Below, piece by piece: positions 18,479 to 27,364 of a DNA stretch of 64,000 nt. The translations under genes were made by a program, and so were the position numbers. Origin of the DNA: a bacterium (GTDB lineage Bacteria > Pseudomonadota > Alphaproteobacteria > SP197); assembly GCA_028821455.1 (NCBI GenBank), contig JAPPGE010000049.1:1-64000 (forward strand). Reading direction: 5' to 3'. Numbering within the stretch: the first letter of the stretch is position 1; each line of letters starts with the position of its first letter. Below the pieces are notes generated by a model. That model made no database searches, was not told the DNA's origin, and saw only the letters and a program-made list of their open reading frames with translations.

Positions 18479-20223
18479 TGCCCCAGGAACAGAGGAACGT
18501 GTGGCTGGCCACGGCAATCATCCTCCTGATGTTCATTGCCTGGCAGTTCTTCTACGAGCTCCCGAGAATCCAGCGGGAACAGGAGACCCTCGCCCGCCAG
18601 CAGGAACTCGCCGCCACCGAGGACGATTCCACCCTGCCCCAGGTCTCCACGTCCACGATCGGCGGGGAGGAGCCCGTCGTCCGGGAGTTCACCCGCGCGG
18701 AGGCTCTCGCGGAGTCGCCCCGCATTGCCATCCGGACGCCGAGTCTGAGCGGCTCCATCGCCCTCGTTGGCGGGCGAATCGACGATCTCACGCTCCTCCA
18801 CTACCGCACGGCGGTCGAACCGGACTCGCCGGACGTCATCCTCCTGTCACCGGTGGGGGGCCCGTCCTCCTACTTCACCGAGTTCGGCTGGCTCGACGGA
18901 GGCTCCGGCGCGACCCTGCCTGATTCGACCACCAGGTGGCAGGCCGGCGATGTCACGCTGACACCTGAGACACCCGTCACCCTCTACTGGGACAATGGCG
19001 AGGGCCTGGTCTTCGAACGGACCTTCGCGATCGACGAGCAGTCCATGTTCACGGTGACCCAGAGTGTCACCAACCAGGGTACCAACACCGTCTCCCTTCT
19101 CCCCTATGGCCGGATCAAGCGATACGGAACACCACCGACGCTGGGATTCTACATCCTGCACGAGGGACTGATCGGGGTTCTCAACGAGACCCTCGAGGAA
19201 GTCGACTACGACGACCTGTCGGATCCCGACGATCCACCGGAAATCACGTACGACAGCCCGAACGGATGGATCGGCATCACGGACAAGTACTGGCTTGTGG
19301 CGTTGATACCCGACCAGAGCGATCCATTCCGCGGACGCTTCCTCCATCACCTCCAGGGAGGAACGACGGACACCTACCAGGCGGACTTCTATCGCAGCGC
19401 GCTCAGCGTGGCGCCGGGCACGACGGTCACCGCCGAGGATCGCCTGTTCGCAGGCGCCAAGGTCGTGACCGAACTCGACGACTATGCCGAGGCCTTCAAC
19501 ATCCCACTCTTCGACCGGGCGGTGGACTTCGGCTGGTTCTACTTCCTCACGAAGCCCATTTTCTTCGTCCTGCTGTGGCTCAAGGACACAATCGGGAACT
19601 TCGGTCTCGCCATCCTGGCGCTCACCGTCATCATCAAGATCATCTTCTTCCCCCTGGCCAACAAGTCCTACCGGTCGATGAGCAAGATGCGCAAGCTGGC
19701 ACCGAAGATGAAGGAGCTGCGCGAGCGTTTCGGTGACGACAAGCAGAAGATGCAGCAGGAGCTGATGGCCCTCTACCGCCAGGAGAAGGTCAACCCGGCT
19801 TCTGGCTGCCTGCCGATCCTGGTGCAGATTCCGGTCTTCTTCGCTCTCTACAAGGTGCTGTTCGTCACCATCGAGATGCGGCACGCACCGTTCTACGGCT
19901 GGATCGAGGATCTCTCCGAGCCCGATCCGGTCGTGATCTGGAACATCTTCGGACTGCTTCCCTTCGATCCCGCGGTCTTAATGCCGCCCTTCCTGATGAT
20001 CGGCGCCTGGCCGCTCCTGATGTCCTCGACCATGTGGCTGCAGCAGAGGATCAGTCCGCAGCCGCCGGATCCAACCCAGGCAAGGATCTTCATGTTCCTG
20101 CCCCTCATTTTCCTGTTCATTTTCGCCACCTTCCCGGCCGGGCTGGTGATCTACTGGACATGGAACAATCTGCTCTCCATCGCCCAGCAGTGGTTCATCA
20201 TGAAACGGGAGGGCGTCGACTAG
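18475..20223 (+). CDS. yidC: membrane protein insertase YidC
   Basis: A 582-residue inner-membrane insertase, independent of or assisting SecYEG. An N-terminal anchor ([19 protein letters not shown]) is followed by a large periplasmic beta domain (about residues 80-340). The conserved five-segment core starts at [20 protein letters not shown] and includes [51 protein letters not shown] and [27 protein letters not shown]. The start is one of two consecutive ATGs overlapping the yidD stop. In many alphaproteobacteria engB and argB follow; here an amidase gene follows instead. Confidence 0.97.
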   Translation: MMPQEQRNVWLATAIILLMFIAWQFFYELPRIQREQETLARQQELAATEDDSTLPQVSTSTIGGEEPVVREFTRAEALAESPRIAIRTPSLSGSIALVGGRIDDLTLLHYRTAVEPDSPDVILLSPVGGPSSYFTEFGWLDGGSGATLPDSTTRWQAGDVTLTPETPVTLYWDNGEGLVFERTFAIDEQSMFTVTQSVTNQGTNTVSLLPYGRIKRYGTPPTLGFYILHEGLIGVLNETLEEVDYDDLSDPDDPPEITYDSPNGWIGITDKYWLVALIPDQSDPFRGRFLHHLQGGTTDTYQADFYRSALSVAPGTTVTAEDRLFAGAKVVTELDDYAEAFNIPLFDRAVDFGWFYFLTKPIFFVLLWLKDTIGNFGLAILALTVIIKIIFFPLANKSYRSMSKMRKLAPKMKELRERFGDDKQKMQQELMALYRQEKVNPASGCLPILVQIPVFFALYKVLFVTIEMRHAPFYGWIEDLSEPDPVVIWNIFGLLPFDPAVLMPPFLMIGAWPLLMSSTMWLQQRISPQPPDPTQARIFMFLPLIFLFIFATFPAGLVIYWTWNNLLSIAQQWFIMKREGVD

Positions 20224-20250
20224 GCCCTATTGCCGTCATCTGGAGAAGCG

Positions 20251-21660
20251 ATGTCGGATGATCTCGTCACGAAGAGCGCGGCGGCCCTGGTCTCGGGCTA
20301 CCGCGCCAGGCGCTTCACGCCTCTGGACGTGCTCGACGCCACGCTCGGACGCATCGAGGCGCTCGAGCCTCTCCTCAATGCCTGGCAGCTGGTGGACGCC
20401 CGGGCCGCCAGGCGCGACGCCCGCGCCTCCGCACGGCGATGGGCGGCAGGCGAGCCCACGGGTCTCCTCGACGGCGTTCCGGTTGCCATCAAGGATGTCA
20501 CCGAAACCAGGGGCTGGCCGACGCTCAACGGCTCCCTTGCCGTTTCTCCCGATGGGCCCTGGCCCGACGATGCGATCGTGGTGGAACGCCTGCGGGCTCA
20601 CGGGGCCGTCCTCGTCGGCAAGACCACGACGCCCGAGTTCGCCTGGAAGGGGACCACCGACAGCAGGCTTCACGGCATCACCCGCAATCCCTGGAATCCG
20701 GACTGGACCACCTGTGGCTCGAGCGGCGGCTCGGCGGCGGCCGTCGCGTCCGGCATGGTCGCCATCGCCACGGGAACCGATTCCGGAGGTTCCATCCGCG
20801 GACCGGCCGGTTTCTGCGGCGTGGTCGGGTTCAAACCGAGTTTCGGCAGGGTTCCCGTGTGGCCGGCGAGCCCGATGATGACCCTGGAACACGTCGGCCC
20901 GATCACCCGCACGGTCGAGGACTCGGCCCTGGCGCTGACGGTAATGGCGGGTCACGACCCGCGCGACGGCTACGCGCTCACCGGGCCGGCCCCGGACGTC
21001 CTCTCCGGACTCGAACACGGTGTCGCCGGCATGCGCATCGCCTGGTCGGCCGATCTCGGCTTCGCCACCGTCGATCCCGTGGTCAGACGCATCGTCGGCC
21101 GCGCCGCCCGCGAGGTGTTCACCGCGCATGGAGCCCGGGTCATCCGCATCAAAGCCGATATCGGCGATCCGTCACGGACGGCCGATGTTCTCTCCGATTC
21201 CCTTGCCGCCGCCCTGACGAGACGCCTTGCTCCCGGGGTGCCCGACGAACCCGTGCTCCTTGCCGCGGCCGAACGCGGCAACCGCCTGAGCGCCCTCGAC
21301 CTCCTCGAGGCCGAGGCCGGACGCCGCGATCTCACCTGCCGTCTCGAGGCGCTCATGAGCCGCTACGATCTCCTCGTCCTGCCCACCCTGGGAGCGACGC
21401 CCTTTTCCGCCGAACGCCCGGCGCCCGAGGGGTGGGAGACCTCGCAGCGCCAGAGCGGAGCCGGATGGATGGCGACCACGTTTCCCTTCGACCTCACCGG
21501 ACAGCCCGCCATCTCCCTTCCCTGCGGCTTCACGAAGGGCGGCGCCCCGGTCGGCCTGCAGATCGTCGGGCCACGCGGCGGAGATGCCCTGGCGCTGCGC
21601 GCCGCAAGGGCCTTCGAGGAAGCCTCACCCGTCACCGGCAGGCGACCGCCAATCACGTGA
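20251..21660 (+). CDS. amidase signature family hydrolase
   Basis: A 469-residue amidase with the Ser-cisSer-Lys triad visible: Lys in VPVAIKDVTET, the cis-Ser in TCGSSGGSAAAVASG and the nucleophile region GTDSGGSIRGPAGFCG. No GatB/GatC neighbour is present and the C-terminal part lacks GatA-specific features I would recognise, so this is probably a stand-alone amidase rather than GatA. The ATG at 20251 has GGAGAAG upstream and fits better than the track start. The natural substrate is unknown. Confidence 0.88.
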   Translation: MSDDLVTKSAAALVSGYRARRFTPLDVLDATLGRIEALEPLLNAWQLVDARAARRDARASARRWAAGEPTGLLDGVPVAIKDVTETRGWPTLNGSLAVSPDGPWPDDAIVVERLRAHGAVLVGKTTTPEFAWKGTTDSRLHGITRNPWNPDWTTCGSSGGSAAAVASGMVAIATGTDSGGSIRGPAGFCGVVGFKPSFGRVPVWPASPMMTLEHVGPITRTVEDSALALTVMAGHDPRDGYALTGPAPDVLSGLEHGVAGMRIAWSADLGFATVDPVVRRIVGRAAREVFTAHGARVIRIKADIGDPSRTADVLSDSLAAALTRRLAPGVPDEPVLLAAAERGNRLSALDLLEAEAGRRDLTCRLEALMSRYDLLVLPTLGATPFSAERPAPEGWETSQRQSGAGWMATTFPFDLTGQPAISLPCGFTKGGAPVGLQIVGPRGGDALALRAARAFEEASPVTGRRPPIT

Positions 21661-21727
21661 TCCGGATCGGGCGAAGTTGCCGGCCAAGGCTGGTGGAACG
21701 CGGCGCCCGGACGCGTTCGTCGCGGAA

Positions 21728-22252
21728 CTACATTCCTTCGATCACACCGCACGCGATGCGGCCACCGGCTCCGCCGATGGGCTGTGTCAGGTGGTCGTCC
21801 GGTTTGTCGTGGATGATGACGGCCGAGCCGTCCGCATCGAGCAGTGCAGGCAGGTCCGCGCCTTTCAGCGACACGCGCGTGGTGAAGAACTCGGCCCGCG
21901 CGGAACCGTCAGCCGCCGCGTAGAGATTGGGCAGATCTCCGTTGTCGCCGCCTGAAGGATTGAGCAGGCCGTGCGCGACACCCTCGGGATTGATATGGCC
22001 TGCGGAGGCCTTGAAGTCGGGAGAGCAGGAACCGACGGCATGGAGATGGATGCCATGGCCGCCGGGCGGCAGTCCCGTGACGTCAACCGACACCAGTACG
22101 CCGGCCGGCGCCTGCTGGAACGTCACCTTGCCGATCGCCACCCCGTCGGTATCGGTGATCCGGGCTTCAGCCATGTCGGCCGCCGAAGCGCCAGAAACCA
22201 TGGCCAGGCAGGCGAGGGCGCCGATCGCCCGGTGAAGCAGTCGTGAGTTCAT
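21728..22252 (-). CDS. sodC: periplasmic Cu/Zn superoxide dismutase
   Basis: A 174-residue protein with a signal peptide (ALACLAMVSGASAAD) and a Cu/Zn-SOD domain. Copper ligands are seen in HGIHLHAVGSC and VIIHDKPDD, the bridging His in SAGHINP and a zinc His in AHGLLNP. The catalytic Arg is in GGAGGRIACGVI. At the place of the last zinc His (HxGDLPN in many homologues) the sequence reads DNGDLPN, so that ligand is Asp or Asn here. The start is at MNSRLLH; the track ORF is 111 codons too long. It is the last gene of the zinc-related minus-strand cluster, after znuB with a 193-bp gap. Confidence 0.93.
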   Translation of the reverse strand: MNSRLLHRAIGALACLAMVSGASAADMAEARITDTDGVAIGKVTFQQAPAGVLVSVDVTGLPPGGHGIHLHAVGSCSPDFKASAGHINPEGVAHGLLNPSGGDNGDLPNLYAAADGSARAEFFTTRVSLKGADLPALLDADGSAVIIHDKPDDHLTQPIGGAGGRIACGVIEGM

Positions 22253-22445
22253 GATTTCGATATCCCGAAGATGCCGGTTCCATCCGGTTATGCCCCGTCG
22301 ATCACCGTCCGGCAAGAACCGTTCTCCGGGGGAAGGCCTGGACATGTAACCAACGTTCCTCGCGCTTCCGCCGGCGGTGCAACGGATAACCTGGCGATCA
22401 CGGACGGCCCCCTCACCCGGAAACCAGGCGGTCCCGTTGCGTGAA

Positions 22446-23252
22446 TCAGTCTTCGCGGCCCTGCCGACCCCGGTTCGGGATGAGCAGGCTCGCGGCAAAG
22501 GCCACGCTCGCGACGAGCACGATGGCCGGGCCGGCCGGAACGTCCCACTCCAGCGAACCGAACAGACCGGCGATGACCGCGACAATTCCGATGACCGCTG
22601 ACGCCACGGCCATCTGTTCGGGCGTCGCCGACACGCGGCGCGCGGCGGCGGCGGGAATGATCACCAGCGCCACGACGAGGAGCATTCCGACGATCTTCAT
22701 GCCCACCGCGATCACTCCGGCAAGCATGAGCAGGAGCAGGAAGCGCACGCGCTCCACGGGCACTCCCTCCACTGCGGCGAGATCCCTGTTGACAGTCACG
22801 GAGAGAAGGTTGCGCCACTGCCAGACGAGTGCGGCTATCGACGCGGCTGCGGTCGCGTAGATGAGCCACAGGTCGACTGCGCCGACGGAGAGGATGTCGC
22901 CGAAGAGATAGCCGACAAGGTCAACCCTCAGACGTTCCATGAACGAGATAACGACGAGGCCTGCCGCGAACACCGCGTGAGCCAGCACCCCGAGCAGGGC
23001 GTCGAGAGAAACGAGACGCTGGCGCTCCAGAAGAATCAGGCATCCCGCGAGGATGAAGCACATTGCGAAGACCCCGACGAACGGCTCCAGTTCCAGGAGA
23101 AAGCCCAGAGCGATCCCGAGAAGCACCGCATGGGCAAGCGCCGTACCGAAGTAGGCCATGCGTCTCCAGATGATGAAGCAGCCGACAGGGCCCGCCGCGA
23201 GCGCCGCGCCGATCCCGCCAGCGAGCGCGCGCAGAACGAAATCCTCCGTCAT
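22446..23252 (-). CDS. znuB: zinc ABC transporter permease
   Basis: A 268-residue permease of the ABC-3 family (ZnuB/TroC type) with about eight hydrophobic segments. The N-terminal AALAAGPVGCFIIWRRMAYFGTALAHAVLLGIALG element and KIVGMLLVVALVIIPAAAARRV are characteristic. With ZnuC and ZnuA it would import Zn(II) from the periplasm. The start overlaps the znuC stop (ATGA). The periplasmic component znuA is encoded about 7 kb upstream on the same strand, with six unrelated genes between. Confidence 0.94.
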   Translation of the reverse strand: MTEDFVLRALAGGIGAALAAGPVGCFIIWRRMAYFGTALAHAVLLGIALGFLLELEPFVGVFAMCFILAGCLILLERQRLVSLDALLGVLAHAVFAAGLVVISFMERLRVDLVGYLFGDILSVGAVDLWLIYATAAASIAALVWQWRNLLSVTVNRDLAAVEGVPVERVRFLLLLMLAGVIAVGMKIVGMLLVVALVIIPAAAARRVSATPEQMAVASAVIGIVAVIAGLFGSLEWDVPAGPAIVLVASVAFAASLLIPNRGRQGRED

Positions 23253-24052
23253 CGTCGTTTGCCGGAGGTGTCCGGCCTCTTTGGACTGCCGTCATCGATT
23301 GGCACCGGCTCGCCACGCTCATCATGGCGGTGATCGTGCCGGTGTGGGTAGACCGCAATCGCATTCGCCACATGTGGTCCGAACAGGGAGACGAATTCCG
23401 GGTGTCGCGTGACCGTTCTCGGATGGCCGGTGCAGCACACATGCCGGTTGAGGCATACCACGGTGTCCGTTGCGGCCATGACCATGTGCAGATCGTGCGA
23501 GACGAGCAGCACGCCACAGCCGTAGCGGTCCCGAATGTCCGCAATCAGCTGGTAGAGTTCGCCCTGGCTGGCAACATCGACTCCCGCAAGCGGTTCGTCG
23601 AGCACGAGCAGACCAGGTTCGCGCAACAGCGCCCGCGCGAGAAGCACGCGATGAAGCTCTCCACCGGAAACTTCGGACAGAGGGTGGTTGAGGATTGCAC
23701 CGGCGCCGACTTCGGCGAGCACGTTCTCAAGACTGTCGCGTGACGCCGGCGCGCCGAGAGTGAGGAATCCGCGGACCGTCATCGGAAGGATCGGGTCGCG
23801 GTGCACATGCTGGGGCGAATAGCCGATGCGCAGGCCCGGGGTCCGCACCACCGTGCCGAGGTCGGGACGGACGATACCGAACAACACGCGTATCAGCGTT
23901 GACTTGCCCGCACCGTTGAGACCGACCAGGGTGACGATCTCCCCGGCATGGACGGCAATGTCCACGTTGTCGAGCACATTGCGCCGCCCGAAGTTCACGC
24001 TCACTCCCCGCGCCTCGATCAGCGGCTGTACCCGGGAGACGTCACCTGGCAT
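23249..24052 (-). CDS. znuC: zinc ABC transporter ATP-binding protein
   Basis: A 267-residue ABC ATPase: Walker A GLNGAGKSTLIRVLFG, Q-loop in GYSPQHVHRDP, signature LSEVSGGELHRVLLARALL, Walker B LLVLDEPLAGVD and H-loop LLVSHDLHMV. HVHRDP after the Q-loop and a His-rich C terminus (VYPHRHDHRHDERGE) are typical of zinc-specific ATPases, where the tail may sense or buffer cytosolic zinc. It overlaps znuB by four bases. Upstream there is a 261-bp gap with an inverted repeat, so znuCB may have its own promoter. Confidence 0.95.
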   Translation of the reverse strand: MPGDVSRVQPLIEARGVSVNFGRRNVLDNVDIAVHAGEIVTLVGLNGAGKSTLIRVLFGIVRPDLGTVVRTPGLRIGYSPQHVHRDPILPMTVRGFLTLGAPASRDSLENVLAEVGAGAILNHPLSEVSGGELHRVLLARALLREPGLLVLDEPLAGVDVASQGELYQLIADIRDRYGCGVLLVSHDLHMVMAATDTVVCLNRHVCCTGHPRTVTRHPEFVSLFGPHVANAIAVYPHRHDHRHDERGEPVPIDDGSPKRPDTSGKRR

Positions 24053-24239
24053 CGTTCGCGCCCCCGGAGCCAGGTGGATGCCGTCGACCGGCAGACCCTG
24101 GTACTTCGTTCATTCGTGGTCCCTCCCACGGGGATGACCCAATCGGAAACTGCCGGACCGGCCAGACCGTCTCCATCAGGGCGCGGCGCGCAGGACCGGG
24201 CTCATGTTCCGGGAGGTCCTCCCATGCCGCGACAGGGGA

Positions 24240-24285
24240 GAATGCCGCATCGCTTCCAATGTCGAGCTGAACAGGTGCGGCATTC
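24240..24285. repeat. inverted repeat upstream of znuC
   Basis: GAATGCCGCA (24240-24249) and TGCGGCATTC (24276-24285) form perfect 10-bp arms with a 26-base spacer, about 190 bp upstream of the znuC start. No gene fits this 261-bp gap. It could be an operator or a leader structure. It does not resemble the AT-rich dyad usually bound by Zur. Confidence 0.4.
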
Positions 24286-24313
24286 GTCCGAAACGAGAGA
24301 CCCGGAAAGGTCT

Positions 24314-24802
24314 TCAGAAGAACACCACCAGCAGCGCAACACCGGCCAATCCACCCATGATGAAGGTAGCGGCGCTGACGATACCGGTGAGCGTGCTCCA
24401 GTCGGCAAGGCGCCATGTCTGGCCTTCGATGTTGAACATGACCTGGAAGCGGTCGTCGTCGCCATCGGCGAAACGCTTCAGGGCGGTTTCGGCGCCATGC
24501 GCTTCCTTGATGGAGACCAGGGTCACGAGGATCATGCTCAGCGCCGATGTCAACGTGCCCAGACCGAAGACCAGCACCGTCGCCAGCGCGAACCAGTGGA
24601 AGGCTCCCTCGTTTTCACCCGTGGTGGTGCTCATGAAGCCGATGATGAGAGCAGCGCCACCGGCATTGCCGAACAGGAGAAGACGAACCGACTCGAGGAG
24701 CATCCGGAACATGACGTTGCGGCGCATGGCAACGACCTTGTATCCCTCCCGGAGCCACTCCTCGCCGGTCTCTTCCAGGGAAAAGTCATGGAGTTTCTTC
24801 AC
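24314..24802 (-). CDS. small inner-membrane protein of unknown family
   Basis: A 162-residue protein that I do not recognise. It has a charged N-terminal cytosolic stretch (SLEETGEEWLREGYKVVAMRRNV) and three likely membrane segments: about residues 36-58 (LESVRLLLFGNAGGAALIIGFM), 69-93 (FALATVLVFGLGTLTSALSMILVTLV) and 140-162 (LTGIVSAATFIMGGLAGVALLVVFF). A soluble loop (about 95-138) lies between the last two. The start is GTG and overlaps the stop of the binding-protein gene (GTGA), so the two are translationally coupled. It may anchor or partner that periplasmic protein. Confidence 0.75.
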   Translation of the reverse strand: MKKLHDFSLEETGEEWLREGYKVVAMRRNVMFRMLLESVRLLLFGNAGGAALIIGFMSTTTGENEGAFHWFALATVLVFGLGTLTSALSMILVTLVSIKEAHGAETALKRFADGDDDRFQVMFNIEGQTWRLADWSTLTGIVSAATFIMGGLAGVALLVVFF

Positions 24803-25980
24803 TCGGCGGCCTCCCTTTCGGAATTGTAGCCGGAAAGGTCAACGATTCGCACGTAGTCCGAGCCGACATTGCTACCCTCGTCGAAGGAGACCACCCAGTC
24901 GTCGATATGGACGGGATCCCGCGACAGTGCCACTGTCAGAAAGACCTCCCGACTCAACTCGTCCGGCATGCGTTTCAGAACTTCGACGATGAAACGACCC
25001 ACGATATAGCCTTCCAGGCTGAACAGGTTCACGACACCCTCCGCGATCTCCGGTTCGGTGTTCCGGTAGGCGTCGAGGGCGAGGCGGAAGCGTCTCACCA
25101 GCGCAATGTTCTCGTTGGCGAAGTCTGGAATGACTCTCGTCAGGAAGATCCGTTCGTTCGAGAAGTCCAGCGACGCCTCGAGGCGCCCGCTGTCAACAAA
25201 GGACAGGAGGCCGAAGGAATAGTCGTTGCCGAGGGATCGCGATGTGTTGATCACTTCGGCGGCCGGTCCGAGAGTGGTGGCCAGCAACACGACGTCCAGA
25301 TCCGCCTTTTCCATGTCGAACACTGTCGAGTGCACGGCATGGGAGTGCCGCGAGTAGGCCGCCTTGGCAAGAATCGAGAGATCGAAGGATCTCAGGGCGT
25401 CCTCGTAGCTGTCGATCACGGTGCGACCGAACGAGTCGTCCTGATGAATGATACCGAACCGGCGGGCGTTCAGGTTTTCGACGAAGTGCTCGACCAGGTG
25501 CCGCGTTTCCTCGGAGTACCCGGCGCGCAGGTTCACCACGTTGGGATTTCGCCGGGTGTCGCTCAGAAAATCGGCCCCTGTGAGGTGGCCGACGAAGGGC
25601 ATCAACGCCTTCCTGAAGATAGATACCATGCGTTCGGTCGTCGGCGTGCCGACACCGCCCAGGACGGCAAACACTTCCTCGCCATCGACGAACCGGTCCG
25701 CGTTGGCTGCCGCCCGGTCCGGATCGTAACCGTCGTCCAGCGCCAGGAGCACCAGTTGTCTGCCGTTGACACCGCCGCCGGCGTTGAACTCATGGAACGC
25801 GGTCAGTATGCCATCGCGGTACTGGATTCCCGCGTACCCGCAGGAGCCGCTGAAGCAACCGCTCTGTCCAAAGACGATAGAATTCTCGGTTACGCCTGGC
25901 GCTGCTGCCGACGCGTCGAAGGAAGCCTCCGCCGTCAGCACAATGAAGATGGCGGCAACACGGCTAATGGTCGCCGCCAT
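24799..25980 (-). CDS. periplasmic type I substrate-binding protein (branched-chain amino acid/urea-binding-like), orphan
   Basis: A 393-residue exported protein. A signal peptide (AAIFIVLTAEASFDASAAA) is followed by a type I periplasmic binding fold of the LivJ/UrtA kind: FGQSGCFSGSCGYAGIQYRDGILTAFHEFN, GGVNGRQLVLLALDDGYDPDRA, FAVLGGVGTPTTE and RFGIIHQDDSFGRTVIDSYEDAL. No LivHMGF-type permease or ATPase genes are present, so it is probably a ligand sensor or accessory receptor and not a transporter subunit. Its start overlaps the HflK-like gene by 17 bases and its end overlaps the small membrane protein gene. The ligand is unknown. Confidence 0.85.
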   Translation of the reverse strand: MAATISRVAAIFIVLTAEASFDASAAAPGVTENSIVFGQSGCFSGSCGYAGIQYRDGILTAFHEFNAGGGVNGRQLVLLALDDGYDPDRAAANADRFVDGEEVFAVLGGVGTPTTERMVSIFRKALMPFVGHLTGADFLSDTRRNPNVVNLRAGYSEETRHLVEHFVENLNARRFGIIHQDDSFGRTVIDSYEDALRSFDLSILAKAAYSRHSHAVHSTVFDMEKADLDVVLLATTLGPAAEVINTSRSLGNDYSFGLLSFVDSGRLEASLDFSNERIFLTRVIPDFANENIALVRRFRLALDAYRNTEPEIAEGVVNLFSLEGYIVGRFIVEVLKRMPDELSREVFLTVALSRDPVHIDDWVVSFDEGSNVGSDYVRIVDLSGYNSEREAAE

Positions 25981-27352
25981 CTTGTTTCTCTTCTGCCGGC
26001 GCGCTTTGTCCTTCCGACGGCTCGGTTGTCATTGCCGTCGAAGTTTCCCGTCCCTTCTGGACGTCTTCGCTTGTATCAATGATCGTCGTCTCGACCATTG
26101 GCTGCTCGGACTGCTCCACCGCCGTCCAGACAGATGTAGGCGCGACATGGCGATGAGAGAAGATGGAAAGATCGTCGAAAATCAGGGAACGCAGTTCGGC
26201 AGTGCCCAGATGATGGCGTTCGCTCCTGGGCGAATGGAAACGTCCGTCCAGGAGATAACGATCCGACTGCACCGCCTCGATACCGTGTGCTCCTCTCTCA
26301 CTTGCGAGCGTGATCGAGGGCCCGGCCCCGATCAGGCTCCCCGCGGGCTCCGCAGCTGCCGTGGTCACCTCGGGCAGCCTGCCAACGCCGGGCACGAAAC
26401 TCTCGATCATGTTGATGTCGATGGTCGAGGTGTCGTCCGGGTTGACCTTTGCCAACGTCGCATCCCGGAAGACTTCACGCATTCTCTGCCAGTAGCGTGT
26501 CGTGGAGACCGAAGAGGGCTCGCTTCGATATGCGTCCAGCAGGTCCAGGTAGGCTTGCGCGCTGCTTGCGGCCTGCAACCGGCGTTCTCTCGCCCTGGCC
26601 CTGGCGTTCAGCACCACTGCCTCGGCCTGACCCCTGCTGCGGGCCAGGAGCTGTTCCGCCCGCCTGTTGGCCTCGCTCACGGTCTCGATGCTCTCGGCGA
26701 TGGCATCACTCACATCGCGGAAGGCGGCCACGGTTTCATCGATGGGACGCAGGCCCACGATATTGAGCGCCAGCAATTCGACGCCGATGTCGTTGGCGTC
26801 CAGAAAGGTCTGCGTTTCCTCGAACAGGCGCCGTTGAATGATATCGCGGCTGTTGGTGAATATGAGATCGATGAAGCTGTTGCTCATGTTGCCGACCAGG
26901 CGTTCGCGGACGACGAGGGCGAGCACGGCATGCGGGTCGGAAGTCGCGTAGAGATAGTTCCTCAGACTGCCGATCCTGTATTGCAGCGCCACGTCCACCT
27001 CGAAGAGGTTCGTGTCGCCCGAGAGGATCGAAAAATAGACGTTGCCGTCTGCATCCTGTGTCGCCACGTTCTGCCGGGTCACGCGCATGACCTTCCGCAC
27101 GTGGGCCTGTTCAATCAGCGGGAACACGTAGTGAAGACCAGGCGAGACCTTCATGTTCACCACCTTGCCGAAACGCGTGACGACCGCCTGTTCCTCCTTC
27201 TTCACGACGTAGAAACCGCTCGCCAGCACGGCGAGCACGGCAAGCAACACGAGTGACAGCAACAGAGGCCGACGCCGTTCACGCACCCAGTCAAAGCTCG
27301 AGTAGATGAAGCGTGTGCTCCAGGGGAGTTGTTCGGCAGACGTGTCAGACAT
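25964..27352 (-). CDS. SPFH/band 7 membrane protein, HflK-like, with long C-terminal tail
   Basis: A 462-residue protein. One N-terminal membrane anchor (LLLSLVLLAVLAVLASGFYVV, about residues 30-50) precedes an SPFH domain: KKEEQAVVTRFGKVVNMKVSPGLHYVFP, an ILSGDTNLFEVDVALQYRI strand and a helical segment with EANRRAEQLLARSRGQAEAVVLNARARARE. The last roughly 150 residues are unlike HflK, of low complexity and acidic (SEGQSAPAEEKQDGGDH). HflK/HflC normally form large periplasmic cages around the FtsH protease. Here the gene follows an HflC-like gene and overlaps the binding-protein gene, so it is probably a specialised paralogue. Confidence 0.88.
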   Translation of the reverse strand: MSDTSAEQLPWSTRFIYSSFDWVRERRRPLLLSLVLLAVLAVLASGFYVVKKEEQAVVTRFGKVVNMKVSPGLHYVFPLIEQAHVRKVMRVTRQNVATQDADGNVYFSILSGDTNLFEVDVALQYRIGSLRNYLYATSDPHAVLALVVRERLVGNMSNSFIDLIFTNSRDIIQRRLFEETQTFLDANDIGVELLALNIVGLRPIDETVAAFRDVSDAIAESIETVSEANRRAEQLLARSRGQAEAVVLNARARARERRLQAASSAQAYLDLLDAYRSEPSSVSTTRYWQRMREVFRDATLAKVNPDDTSTIDINMIESFVPGVGRLPEVTTAAAEPAGSLIGAGPSITLASERGAHGIEAVQSDRYLLDGRFHSPRSERHHLGTAELRSLIFDDLSIFSHRHVAPTSVWTAVEQSEQPMVETTIIDTSEDVQKGRETSTAMTTEPSEGQSAPAEEKQDGGDH

Positions 27353-27364
27353 GAGTTCGACCCG

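Noticed and set aside
24042-24416. 124-codon minus-strand ORF covering the gap before znuC
   Set aside because: It overlaps both neighbouring genes in another frame, has no ribosome-binding site that I can support and no recognisable domain.
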